From Davidsoniella eucalypti (lineage: Eukaryota; Ascomycota; Sordariomycetes; Microascales; Ceratocystidaceae): a DNA stretch of 64,000 bases. Position numbers and translations under genes: made by a program. Shown in pieces: positions 10,887-21,050 of this stretch. Location of the stretch: contig RMBW01000020.1 in the NCBI GenBank assembly GCA_004009845.1, forward strand, positions 330,785-394,784, in the 5' to 3' direction. A model generated the notes under the pieces. That model saw nothing but the letters and a program-made list of their open reading frames with translations. It did no database searches and was not told the DNA's origin. Position 1 is the stretch's first letter; every line of letters begins with the position of its first letter.

Positions 10887-12995
10887 TTAGTTGAGCCACG
10901 TTGGCTGGATCTTTCGGCAAACATCCTCATAATCTTTCAACACACATTCACCGGGTTTGAGGCGAGGAGTCGTCCAAAACATCGTCCACTCTGTGCCAGG
11001 AAGCTTCATAGTGCCCTGAGAACGCTCAAAATACCACTTGTTCACGGGATTGTTCTGTCTGCTTCTCCAACAGACACCCCGAGGGAAGCAATCACGAGCC
11101 ATTGAGTTGAACACAATATCTGCCACGCCGCCCGTTCCTTGTGAACTGCGTAATACCGCTAGTTTATCAAGATATGGGACATATCTGTTTTGAGTATAAG
11201 CCGTTTCGTCGGTGAGCCCAGATGGCTTTTCCCACGTCAAAATCGCAGCTCCTTCGTAGTTTCCAGCAATTACTACTCCAGCAAGGTTATTTTCAACCCG
11301 CTGCAGATACTTTTTCATATCAAGATCTCGCCCAAAGGAGTCCTTGATCAGGAATGAGAGCCTTGAAAGGTCAATGAAAGTATCTGTAAGTCGCGGACGA
11401 GGCGCTCCAGGTCGTGGTGGCTCCCATATCTGTGATGATGGGTTGGGATATATGGTAACCGGAGTTCCACGTTTCACCAAAGTTCCCATGCGTGCTCTAG
11501 GGTCGGAGGGAGCAACAACTCCCGGGCCAGAGATTTTCTCAAAGGGCAGCGATGATGAGTATATGGGCTTATCGGTCAATAGATTATGAATCAATGGGTT
11601 TAGGGACTTTCGTGTCCGGACACTAGCGGCGATGCCAAAAGGCTGCAAGGTATTAGCCCCGTATTGCTGAGTTACTGGGCTTGCCGGACATACATTAGCG
11701 GCGGCCATTGGAGTTGTGATTAGCGCCGAGGAGGTAGAAGGGAGTATAGCGAGTGTGCTTCGGACAACTTTAAGGTTCTTGATATGGGAAACATTTTCGT
11801 TATACTTGTTGACAGAAGCTGGAGTGTTCGAGTCACATTCAAGGGCTCTTTCAAGGTCGTGGAGAATGTTGTCGTACTCCTGCTCAAGGTTCACGAACCG
11901 GTGAGCAAAACGAGATCCCTGGGTGAATGGAAGGCCACCATTTGAGTCTAGAATGATGACCTTTTCGATAGTGCATGGAAGCGGCTTTTCAACTGGTGCT
12001 TCTCCAAAGAAATCGTCCGTGGGTGAGGACTGTAAGTTGGTGAAGTATTTGGCTAGTGCAACAAGAACGCTCTCTGGTGCCGTTTCAATAGTCTTGAAGG
12101 ACAACGGATCACAAGCAAGTGCTGGGAGAATCGGAATCACACCGGCGGTCAATGCCTTTTCAATTTCTTTCGGGAAGGCAACATAGATTCCATTGGTGGA
12201 AAGTGGTAGCTCGGGAGACTTGAGACTATTATCGATACCGAGTATGTTCTCGACTACCGTTGCGCCTCGGCCTTTATACTTGTTGATAGCATAACCAAGC
12301 CGTTCGCATTGAGCCCTTATTTTTTTGTTGCTCGAAGATGGGCCGCAATCAACGACAACTGTGCACAAAAGACCGAGGGTTCTGAGCTGGGCCAGACTCT
12401 TAGCAACACCCTCTTTAGTTTCTTCATCCATTAGTTGCGGCGAGCGGATTTGAACGAGAGCAATGTGAATAGGGTCGTCCTCCTCTATAGCTTTCTGCTG
12501 GGTTTGTTGTGCTTCAGTAGCTAAGTCAGCATAATGGCCATGCGCCGCCGCAATCTCAGCTGCCGCCGCAGCTTCAACTGCTTTTTTCTCAGCCTGTTTC
12601 CGAGATAGTTCTCTCTGTGACTTGGCAGCAGAGGCATACTTTTGAAGATAACCTTTCGCATCTCGCTTGGTAGCAGAGGCTTCCAATACAGAGACGAAGA
12701 ACTCCTATGGGGTAATTAGCACTTGATATGATGGTTTGTAAATGGGCATAGAAGGGGTCAACGTACTCTATCAAGACTTACCTCGGCCTTCGTTTTGGGC
12801 GAAAGGCCAGGCGTGCCTGAGTAGCTCCGGATCAAACGTGGTCTCAGAGCATCAGCATGCGCCGCTGAGCCGTGGCAACGCTATTTTCTGTGTCAGTAAG
12901 GTTGAATTATCGACTGACGGGGTTCAATGCGCAATATCTCTTACCGCAGCTGACTGGTTTGAAGCAAGAGCCACACGCCGCAACATACTCGTCAT
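10887..12995 (-). CDS. arg2: Mitochondrial amino-acid acetyltransferase (N-acetylglutamate synthase)
   Basis: It makes N-acetylglutamate from acetyl-CoA and glutamate, the first step of arginine and ornithine synthesis, in the mitochondrion. Exons 12945-12995, 12782-12880 and 10887-12704 give 655 aa. The first two exons encode an Arg/Ser/Ala-rich presequence (MTSMLRRVALASNQSAA, then LRPRLIRSYSGTPGLSP) that fits mitochondrial import. The middle contains the amino-acid-kinase-like half. The C-terminal acetyltransferase half shows IDLSRLSFLIKDSFGRDLDM, VVIAGNYEGAAILTWEKP, YLDKLAVLRSSQGTGGVAD and NPVNKWYFERSQGTMKLPG, characteristic of fungal NAGS. The gene is the first of a head-to-head pair with the dehydrogenase at 14877, with about 1.9 kb between them. 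Confidence 0.93.
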
Positions 12996-14876
12996 CTTGG
13001 GGATCAGATTAGATCAGATGACTAGAGATGTTTACGACACAATAAGGGGGGAAGGCACGTAGGCCAACCGCTTTTGATAGTGTCTGCAGATATAGCACAG
13101 CGCAAGCTCGGCCAAGCAGAAATTGCCACTGTCCTGATCAAACAACCACGGTAGTGACAGATTTGGGCCCTGGGCGCCGATTCTGAAAGCTGGTAACCTT
13201 GCGACTTCGAGAAGATGGCGATCCTTCGGTGGGATCGAGTTTAGATTGATAAGAAAATCTCGGAGGCTTCAAAATTAGAGCAAGAAGAGAGAGCAAACAA
13301 AAAGTGGACAATAACTGAAGAGACCCTCCAAGCCCAGCAAAACGGCCGTCCTCACCGACTGTCGAGCTCGAGCTGAAGGCGGCGGGCGGAGGGACAGCAG
13401 AGTTTTAGCAACAGGCAATTGTCATTGTTTGTGCAGTGTCGCGGCAGAAAGAAGCCAAGACAAGCGCAGCCAGTGACAAAGCAGAGGGCAAGTCGCAGAT
13501 TTTGGCTGATGAGAGAGCCTTATCGAGCGAGGGCGGATTGAATGCCGGGGTGGGCTTCCTGATTTGGCGAGGGATTGCGGAGGGACCGGTGGAATAGCAA
13601 GCGATTGAAACGCCGAGGGTTTCTGTTACTTGGCTGCGATATCAGTGAAACTGCCATGCGTGGAAATTCTTCGCGATAAGAAAAGGGTTGACGAGAGAGA
13701 CCGCGGTTTTATTTAGCCACGAATTGGAGAAATCCCAAGGGCTATCACCAAGTGATAGATATTTACATATGTATATAGTGTGGTTATATTAATATATATG
13801 AGTAACTTGGAAAATAAGAGAAGAAATAGAAGGTAGGAGGCAAACCTGTCCTATGTAGTCTCTTTGCCTCTGTCAAATATAGTAGTCAGTCTCGACCACT
13901 TTAACATGCACTTGGTATGCTATCATACAAACTAGTCATAGAAGTCCTTGGCAAACGCTACCACTGTATGAACATACAGATTCATATTCATATATACAAT
14001 ATAACTACATTACATGCATTTCTATCGTAAAATGCACCCCTTCTCCTGCAGATGTCGTTGGCGGCATCTACTGCAAGGGGAACAACTTGACCGGGAAAAT
14101 CTATCCAAAACGACAGTTACTCGTGCCAATATTGATTCATCAACAATAATATTGTGGGGCGCGGCACGAGTACATGAGAGAAAATACATACTGTCCTGCG
14201 TGCCGCCTATTGAGTCATTCATGCTGTCAGATACATAAGTATGTACACCAATCCATAGAAAGTGCATATTTTACATGCACAATACTTCCTTTTTCAAATC
14301 TACCTCTGACAAACAGCAGGCTTCGAATGTATTCACCAAGGCCATTCACTAGCAAGAAAAAAAATAGCAATCAGTCTCGTTTGCTCATCCGATCCCACAC
14401 TGTAATTGCGGAGTTACAAAGACATAGCTCTACGAAGATGTAGCAAAGCCAACATCAAGAATAGCAACAACCCCAAACAAGGCTCGCCAGCCAAACGTGG
14501 GGTTCTTGTCGATTTCAAGATTCCGTACTACTATATGCCGGGCCGTTCTCCGTTTCGCTCCGAAAGGAGCGAATATAGATACAGATTCCTATAGTTAACT
14601 AAGTATGCAACGCTTTTATTAATAATATCATGCAAAAGTTATTGTCGCTCGTAAACACTAAGCCTGGTAGTTTCTTTGATCTGCGACACTAATCTGTGAC
14701 TTATTTTCGAGTATCTTGACACTGTTCGGAACAACCTCCAGTCAGTGATTCTGTCCTCGTCGTGTATAAAGCCACGATACTGTTCGCTTCATATTAGTGA
14801 TTTTTCAAGTCTTGATCGGTACAATACCTTCCTCTAAAAACAACCAACGTTTAACATCACTTTAAACTCATTCAAT
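12996..14876. other. Divergent promoter region of the NAGS and dehydrogenase genes
   Basis: About 1.9 kb without a gene I can support. The left 750 bp is relatively GC-rich; the rest is AT-rich. A small perfect hairpin lies at 14555-14572. Confidence 0.5.
14555..14572 (+). other. Perfect 7-bp hairpin with GAAA loop
   Basis: TCGCTCC, then GAAA, then GGAGCGA. The loop is a GNRA tetraloop. It lies about 300 bp upstream of the dehydrogenase start. Function unknown; it could be chance. Confidence 0.4.
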
Positions 14877-15859
14877 ATGGCCCCCCGCCTTTTCTGGATC
14901 GGCCTCGGCAACATGGGCCGTGTACGTAAAAAAGAGTAGCTCCGCACTGAGTCTGAACCCACCATACTAACAATCTAATTTAGGGCATCACCAAAAACCT
15001 CGTCGCAAAAGGAAATCTCGATGCTCCTCTCCTCATCTTTAACCGCTCTCGCCAGCGCAGCGAGACCCTCGCCGCCAGTCTAGCTCCCGGATGCGTTGAG
15101 ATAGCCGACTCAATCGCATCTGGTGTCTCATCAGCCGACATCATTTTCACATGCGTTTCCAACGATGCCGCCGTCACAGAGTCTATTGACCTCGCTCTCG
15201 GTGTTTCCGTCACCGGCAAAACCTTTGTAGACTGTTCCACCATCCATCCAGACACTACAGAAGCCATTGCCGCCAAAGTTCAAGCTGCCGGCGCCACCTT
15301 TGTAGCGTGTCCTGTATTTGGAGCTCCTGCCATGGCCGACGCAGGCCAACTAATCGCCGTCCTCGCTGGTCCAGCGGCATCTGTTGCCCGAGTCAAGCCA
15401 TACTTCACCGGCGTGACAGCCCGCGGCGAAATCGACCTCAGCGATCGACCATACAGCACAGCTACCACACTCAAGATTCTCGGCAACACCTTCATCCTCA
15501 ACATGGTTGAGCAACTGGCTGAAGGGTTCGTGTTAGCAGAAAAGTCTGGCCTCGGCACAGACGTACTGCAGCAGTTCGTGAACCAGATGTTCCCCGGGCC
15601 TTATGCTGGGTATGCGCAGCGCATGGTCAGCGGCGACTACCATACGCGCGAGGAGCCTCTATTTGCCGTGGATTTAGCCCGAAAGGACGCTGGACATGCA
15701 CTCAGTATTGCTAGCAATGCGGGCATCAAACTGGCTAATGTCGAGACGGCGGATGCACACCTTGCCAAGGTCAAAGAATACAAGGGCGAGACAGGTGATA
15801 TCGCCGGCATATACGGCGCTGTGCGAGCTGAGGCCGGCCTCAAGTTCGAGAACAACTAA
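14877..15859 (+). CDS. 3-hydroxyisobutyrate / 6-phosphogluconate dehydrogenase-like NAD(P)-binding protein
   Basis: Two exons, 14877-14921 and 14984-15859, giving 306 aa. The N-terminal Rossmann motif FWIGLGNMGRGITKNLV spans the intron. The substrate-site block FVACPVFGAPAMADAGQL and the catalytic-lysine helix (TLKILGNTFILNMVEQLAEGF) follow, and then the all-alpha C-terminal domain. This is the beta-hydroxyacid dehydrogenase family, which oxidises 3-hydroxy acids with NAD(P)+. The exact substrate cannot be read from sequence. No presequence is obvious, so it is probably cytosolic, unlike mitochondrial HIBADH. Confidence 0.88.
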
Positions 15860-16321
15860 TTGTAGACACTCTGTATACGCCCTACATATCATGAATAATG
15901 AAACAACATGTTCTGTCCTTGAATCAATCTCGCGGAATGGTGATGATACTCATGTTCCGGCTTGCATCTAACTCGGCTAGGCCAAAACTACATGTACACA
16001 TTGACGAGTCAGCTTAGTCATCCACTCTAGGAAGTTCGTTCGTCGCAGCTTGCTTTTAGCAACGCAAACCAACTGAATAATTCCGGTCGTTTATTATTTA
16101 ATTATTTTCCCCAGCTTCACAAGCCACATCGCGACATTTTCTCATTCTTTTCGGTCGACTACATTACAAGCGATATTCTCTTGATTTTTTTTCTCTCGCC
16201 CGAATTCCAAGTATCAGCACCCATCAATCGATTTGTTTCTCTCATCTCTGTTTCCGATCCGACGCGACCAGAAATCAGCGACCTTCAATTTCTCGACCTT
16301 TTTTAAATCACAATCTTCACC
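15860..16321. other. Intergenic region upstream of V-ATPase subunit e
   Basis: 3' region of the dehydrogenase gene and a CT-rich promoter and leader for the V-ATPase gene. No other feature is seen. Confidence 0.5.
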
Positions 16322-16808
16322 ATGGCGACTGGGTAAGCCAATGCTCTTTTTTCTTTGCTGGTGCTAGGAAGCTTTGATCGAGATATCTCCTACCTGAACT
16401 CTTCTGCTTCTATTGCAGCTTCGCTCGGCGATTTCCAGTGCCCCGAGCCTTCTAGCAAATAGCTTTATTAACGTCTCGTGTGTCGTGCCTATAGCTCTAG
16501 CATCTTCGTCGGCCTCTTTATTTGCGCTGCACTCGCCGTAGCTGCGTTCTTCTTCTCGCCCAAGGGACCTACTCAGATGTATGTTGTCCCTCTCTCATCC
16601 CCTCTCTATCCTCTTTCTTCATACCATAGGCCATGTCCGAACGTACTAACTCTTCTCGTTTCTCAGTATCTGGCGCTCGTCTCTCATCCTCGCCATCGTC
16701 TCCTGCTATCTCATGTGGGCGCTCACTTTCCTGGCGCAACTCAACCCCCTCATAGTACCAAACCGTGTCGATCTGCGGGTGCCGTCTTCGTCTGGCGGCG
16801 AGTTATAA
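16322..16808 (+). CDS. vma9: V-type proton ATPase subunit e
   Basis: Three exons, 16322-16332 (11 bp), 16495-16578 and 16667-16808, giving 78 aa. The small hydrophobic subunit e sits in the V0 membrane sector of the vacuolar proton pump and is needed for its assembly. Two membrane segments are visible (SSIFVGLFICAALAVAAFFF and SLILAIVSCYLMWALTFLAQ), separated by the conserved SPKGPTQ...WRS turn. The NPLIVPNRVDLR tail is a family hallmark. The first coding exon holds only ATG GCG ACT GG and is followed by a 162-bp intron. Confidence 0.9.
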
Positions 16809-17245
16809 ACATCCTTTTCGCAGAATACTCCTCTCGGTTTTCAATACTTTGCTTCAAAGATAAAATAGCCTCGCTCGATCCTGTCGGGATATGCACAAAT
16901 GCGCTTCACATACGGCCTATAGCGGATGACGTCGTCATTTCCAGCTCACCTATGCCTTCGTGCCTAGCTGTACTTCATATCGTCTTGTTCTCTTCGCTTC
17001 TCTCTTTCTATACCGTCTGGTTTTCTTTTCATCCTATCTACACACTGGCGTCTTGTTTTTTTATTCACATCAGGGTTCTCTTCTTCTGCCTCTTTTTTTT
17101 TTCCCTTGGTTTACATTGTTCTCTACAAGTTGAGATGAACACGGAATGTCATTTTTGCAAGTCAGATATATAGCACTAAGACAGAATGGAAAAAAAAAAA
17201 AAACACATATCAATTCAAACAACTCGCTATCTACAGTTTTACCAA
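16809..17245. other. Convergent 3' region of VMA9 and ARV1
   Basis: Pyrimidine-rich, then A-rich (a run of A near 17191). This is probably the 3' UTR of both genes; no gene is seen. Confidence 0.5.
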
Positions 17246-18248
17246 CTAGTCCACTGCCAATGTCCCTAGCCAGTCTTTTGCATATACCATGACCTCCCAC
17301 ATTGCCCGGCCTTCCTCAGCCATACTACCTTCGCCTGTACTATCCAGTCCACGCATTCCCGCAGCCCACAAGACTGCCTGGCTCACCGTCCAGCGCGACA
17401 ACGTACCCGCCAACGTAAGCACCAAAGCGATAACATAGCCACTATCAAGCAAGATCCTTAGTGCCTCTATATTGTTAGCCACCAGCGCCCAGCCCAGCGA
17501 GCGAGCGGCTGCGGGCACATCGTAATCCCAGATTACCATGAGCATAGGGAACAGTTTGGTCGAGGAGGACACCATGAGTGCGGTAGACACGGAATTTGGT
17601 CGTGTATAGCGCGGAAACATGCGCAGTAGACAGAGCGGAGACCAGGCTGAGCAAGTCAAGAAGCGGATGGACATGTGGAAAGCGAGCGTCGAGAGGGAAC
17701 AAAGCGTTACTTGTAGAAAAAGGAAGGGGAAGGGGAAAGGGTTAGCAAGAACAGAAAGCAGAGAAGAAGAGATATAGAACGTACGGAAGAAACAGTATTG
17801 CAGAACGATGGGCTGCTGTGTGAACTGCGCCATGCCATTAGCGACGCCAGAGGGTTCTAGAGCCGCATTGCGCTTCTCGATGCGAGCCCAAGTTAGATAA
17901 ACATCGAACAAGAAGAGCATAACACCCAATCTGACGATAGACGGCTATAATCACTACTCGTTAGCCTTACATCAACCAACACATGGAATAGATTCATATA
18001 CTTGCATCGAATCGATCTCGTTCTCCCATGAGTGTATTATGTAGGAGATGTCGGTATACCTGCGGCTTGATCAGGACCATGTCGATGAACATGACGACAA
18101 AGTCATGCTCGACATACTTATCGCAGAAGCGCCCGCATTTGCGACATACTGCTAGCCGGATATTGTGGCCGCCGCCTTTCCCGTCGGTACCGGAGTACAG
18201 CGTCCAAAGCTTCTCGACTGGGTAGCTACACTCGATGCAGATCGGCAT
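17246..18248 (-). CDS. arv1: ARV1 family lipid-homeostasis protein
   Basis: Exons 18006-18248, 17785-17944 and 17246-17709 give 288 aa. Arv1 is an ER membrane protein needed for sterol and sphingolipid distribution and GPI intermediate handling. The N-terminal Arv1 homology domain is clear: CIECSYPV, then CRKCGRFCDKYVEHDFVVMFID (two Cys pairs), then LIKPQVYRHLLHN. Then comes RLGVMLFLFDVYLTWARIEK and a membrane-rich C-terminus. Intron one (17945-18005) begins with GCAAGT rather than GT: only a GC donor keeps the conserved frame (RFD joined to PSIVRLG). Intron two (17710-17784) is 75 bp and in frame, so an unspliced reading would wrongly extend the protein. Confidence 0.88.
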
Positions 18249-19049
18249 ACTTGGGTTTCTTTCGTCCTCTCCTACTTTTCCCTCCCTTCTTATACCAGAT
18301 ATATCGTTTCTAAGTCAGAAACGAAAAGAGGAATATTGATGCGCCTAAACAATTCGTGGTCGTTTGAACTTGTGACTTTTTTTCGTCTTTTCCAGTCAAA
18401 GAATGGGTGGGTTTTAGAAGGCAAGGGCAATCAATCATTTAATGCGCCTTTGCTCCCCTTGTTGCTTCAATCTTGTTGCTTCAATAGCTGGCTTCTTTTG
18501 AGCTTGTTCTCATAAGCTCTAACAAAAACGAAAGGGGGTAAAGAAAAGAAAGCCTGAATCTTTTACGCTTTTCTTCATTCAAGATGAAAAACGTAGGTTC
18601 ATTATAAAGTTCATGCGTCACCATCACGTATGTGTAGAAAATTACTGAAGCTACTGAGCTGTCTTTTGCGACGTTGATGTTCGTGGATCATCATATCACG
18701 TGTTTATATGGGTTGTCATAACCCTACTATATACATCTCCTAGCAAGAAATAATCACATATTGAAGTTGAGGAAATCAGTTTTGGTAATGAAGAATGCTG
18801 TAAGTATTTACGTAGATAAAAACAAGACGCTGTTCAACTATCTGATGATATAGACAACCACCAAAGTGAAAGATATATATGTGTAAGTAGCATGTGTTAT
18901 ACAAGAGGGAGACACATGGTTTACAGGCAACGAAGCGACAGAGGCGTATTTGTCGCAAGGCTTCGATTGTCCGGTGAAGTGAAAGAAAGAAATCTCAGTA
19001 TTTGCCGGTACTGCAGTAGAAGGGTGAGTTTAATTGTGCTATTATGCAT
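18249..19049. other. Intergenic region between ARV1 and the LysM gene
   Basis: Promoter of ARV1 and 3' region of the LysM-protein gene. No supported gene. Confidence 0.5.
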
Positions 19050-21050
19050 TTAATCGCGCTTTCCCACTTTGCGCGCCCGCATAGCTCGGGTTGCCGTCTC
19101 GGCAAAGTCATTATCGGGTCCCGGGCCGCCAACCGTTGCGACGTCTATGGCGGCAAAGCTCGAAGACACGGCCCCATTACCGCCGTTGCCATTCCTGTGG
19201 CGGGATGTATCTAAGGAAAACACAGGTGGTTGACCGTCGTCGCTCATGTTGTCGCTGAGCTCGATTAGGTCCGAGGGGAGAAGGTCCATAGCGCCGCCTC
19301 CACCTAGACCACCGCTGCCGCTGCCACTACGGAGACCTCGCACTCCGCGAGGTGAAGAGCCCGAGCCTGGGCTCTTAGCGAGGGCCCCACGAACCCAAGT
19401 CTCCATAACGGAGGCCATGCGATCGATGCTAGTCCCAGCATTCTGCAGAGAGCGGGTTAGGTCGTCGGTGATGGCGCCTCCGGCGCCGGTGCCCACTGCG
19501 GCACTAGCTGGCGCGCCATTGGCCAAGACTCCAGGAACGTCCATCTTAATGCCGATAGATGCCGTCTCGGACCCCATAATCGCCATGGATGGGACGGCGT
19601 CCATGTTCAAGCTAGGCATGTGTTTCTTGGCCCATTTATTGAGGATATCGTTGGCTGGGCCCGGGGCGCGGACGCTTAAGCTACCTACACCGCCAGATTT
19701 TCGCATCCAGGCAGGTAATGTGTCTTCAGTGTTGCTAAGACCACGGGAGTGGCCATGTCGGGGCGATAACGTAGTCTCGGCTCGCTGAGAGTTGACTAGA
19801 CTAGAGCCTCTCTGTCGAGTCCGTGCTTGGGAATCACCGTTGGCGGCTGTTGAGCTATGGGGCGAGTCTGAGAGCGCATCGATACTCTGGCGCGGGGTGG
19901 AAAGAGAGGAGGTTGTATGGATACTCTTCTTCCGGCGAGGAGGGAAATATCCTGTTGAGCGTTTCGAAACGCGGCCAATCTCGACTGGAAATTTGAGGCT
20001 TTCGAGTTCCACCCAGCGCACGTGCTGCCACGGCTTGTCGGGGTCGACTTGGAAGTTGGATGAAGAAGCTTCTATTGACGATGGAGAGCTGCGGTTCATA
20101 AAGAAGTTGTCAATCTCGAGCTGTTGTTGGCGCTGTCGTATCTCCTCACGCTCTTCGGGCGTCTTGTTGTCTAGTTCAGAGTTCGGTTCCTCGGCGGGTG
20201 GATCACAGGTTTTCCCCCGAACGCCACATTCATCTACGGGGATGAAAAGGCGTTTACGCAGCTGTATATCGTTGGACCAAAGGCCATTGGCCTTTTTGAG
20301 AGCTGCGTCTCGGCAGTTATACTTGAGTAGAATGCCGGCAAATGTGTCTGTTGGTTGAATATGGTGTATGTAGCATAGCAGAAACTCTTCGGCTTCTTCA
20401 CGCCCGGTCCTGGGGAACTCATCGGACGTTCTGTGCTTGAATTTCCCGCTGACATCAAGGCCACCATTGACTCCCTCGTGACTTTCGAGAACAGTGGCAC
20501 GGCGAGCGGCTGTTAATGCAGCTGCCATTTCGGCACGAGAGCCAGCGGCAATGTCTTCCATGGTCAAGCGGGATGCGCCATTGCGTTGTGGCCGGGAATC
20601 CGTAGGCGGTTCTGGGCCCCAAGAGCTGGGGATTGCCGACCGTTTAGACAAGGCCTTGGTACGGCTGTTTTTTCGATTAAGTCCGTTCGAGGTGGTGGTA
20701 TACAGGTTGCCATCTTGGGGACTTGAAGAGAACAGAGAAACAGCAAAGTCGGTCATCGATGCCCAACTATCTCCGAGAAAGCTTCCAGAGTTCGCTCCAA
20801 CGCTCCGGCTGCGACCGGCTCCCGACGAGGCATTGGCTACACGCATGTTCTTGAATCCCTGGTAGGACTCGGATCCAGCTCGATTTGGCCCGTCATCTCG
20901 TTCTGGCATGCGGGCAGTGCCTCGCATAGTAGTCGGGCTCGTTCTGGCAGCAGAGACTGATTTGCCAGAAGAAGCAGTAGAGATGCCTTTGGTCCCGACT
21001 CTACGCACCGCCGCACCAGTGACCGTAGTTGTGTTTGATCTAGTCTCCAT
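19050..21050 (-). CDS. Intracellular LysM-domain protein
   Basis: Single exon, 666 aa, ATG at 21050. One LysM-like module lies near residues 225-275 (YIHHIQPTDTFAGILLKYNC, ALKKANGLWSNDIQLRKRLFIPVD). It is flanked by long Ser/Thr/Arg-rich disordered stretches. No signal peptide is present: the N-terminus is METRSNTTTVTGAAVRR. It is therefore not one of the secreted chitin-binding LysM effectors. It belongs to the conserved cytoplasmic LysM group of fungi, whose role is unknown. A Gly/Ser-rich tail follows the conserved NKWAKKHMPSLNMD segment. Confidence 0.8.
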   Translation of the reverse strand: METRSNTTTVTGAAVRRVGTKGISTASSGKSVSAARTSPTTMRGTARMPERDDGPNRAGSESYQGFKNMRVANASSGAGRSRSVGANSGSFLGDSWASMTDFAVSLFSSSPQDGNLYTTTSNGLNRKNSRTKALSKRSAIPSSWGPEPPTDSRPQRNGASRLTMEDIAAGSRAEMAAALTAARRATVLESHEGVNGGLDVSGKFKHRTSDEFPRTGREEAEEFLLCYIHHIQPTDTFAGILLKYNCRDAALKKANGLWSNDIQLRKRLFIPVDECGVRGKTCDPPAEEPNSELDNKTPEEREEIRQRQQQLEIDNFFMNRSSPSSIEASSSNFQVDPDKPWQHVRWVELESLKFPVEIGRVSKRSTGYFPPRRKKSIHTTSSLSTPRQSIDALSDSPHSSTAANGDSQARTRQRGSSLVNSQRAETTLSPRHGHSRGLSNTEDTLPAWMRKSGGVGSLSVRAPGPANDILNKWAKKHMPSLNMDAVPSMAIMGSETASIGIKMDVPGVLANGAPASAAVGTGAGGAITDDLTRSLQNAGTSIDRMASVMETWVRGALAKSPGSGSSPRGVRGLRSGSGSGGLGGGGAMDLLPSDLIELSDNMSDDGQPPVFSLDTSRHRNGNGGNGAVSSSFAAIDVATVGGPGPDNDFAETATRAMRARKVGKRD

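Noticed and set aside
12742..13062. 106-codon + frame over the N-acetylglutamate synthase 5' end
   Set aside because: Antisense shadow of exons one and two of that gene, with no motif of its own.
16478..17173. 231-codon + frame
   Set aside because: It is the V-ATPase subunit e exons read through introns in a shifted frame, followed by 3' UTR pyrimidine tracts.
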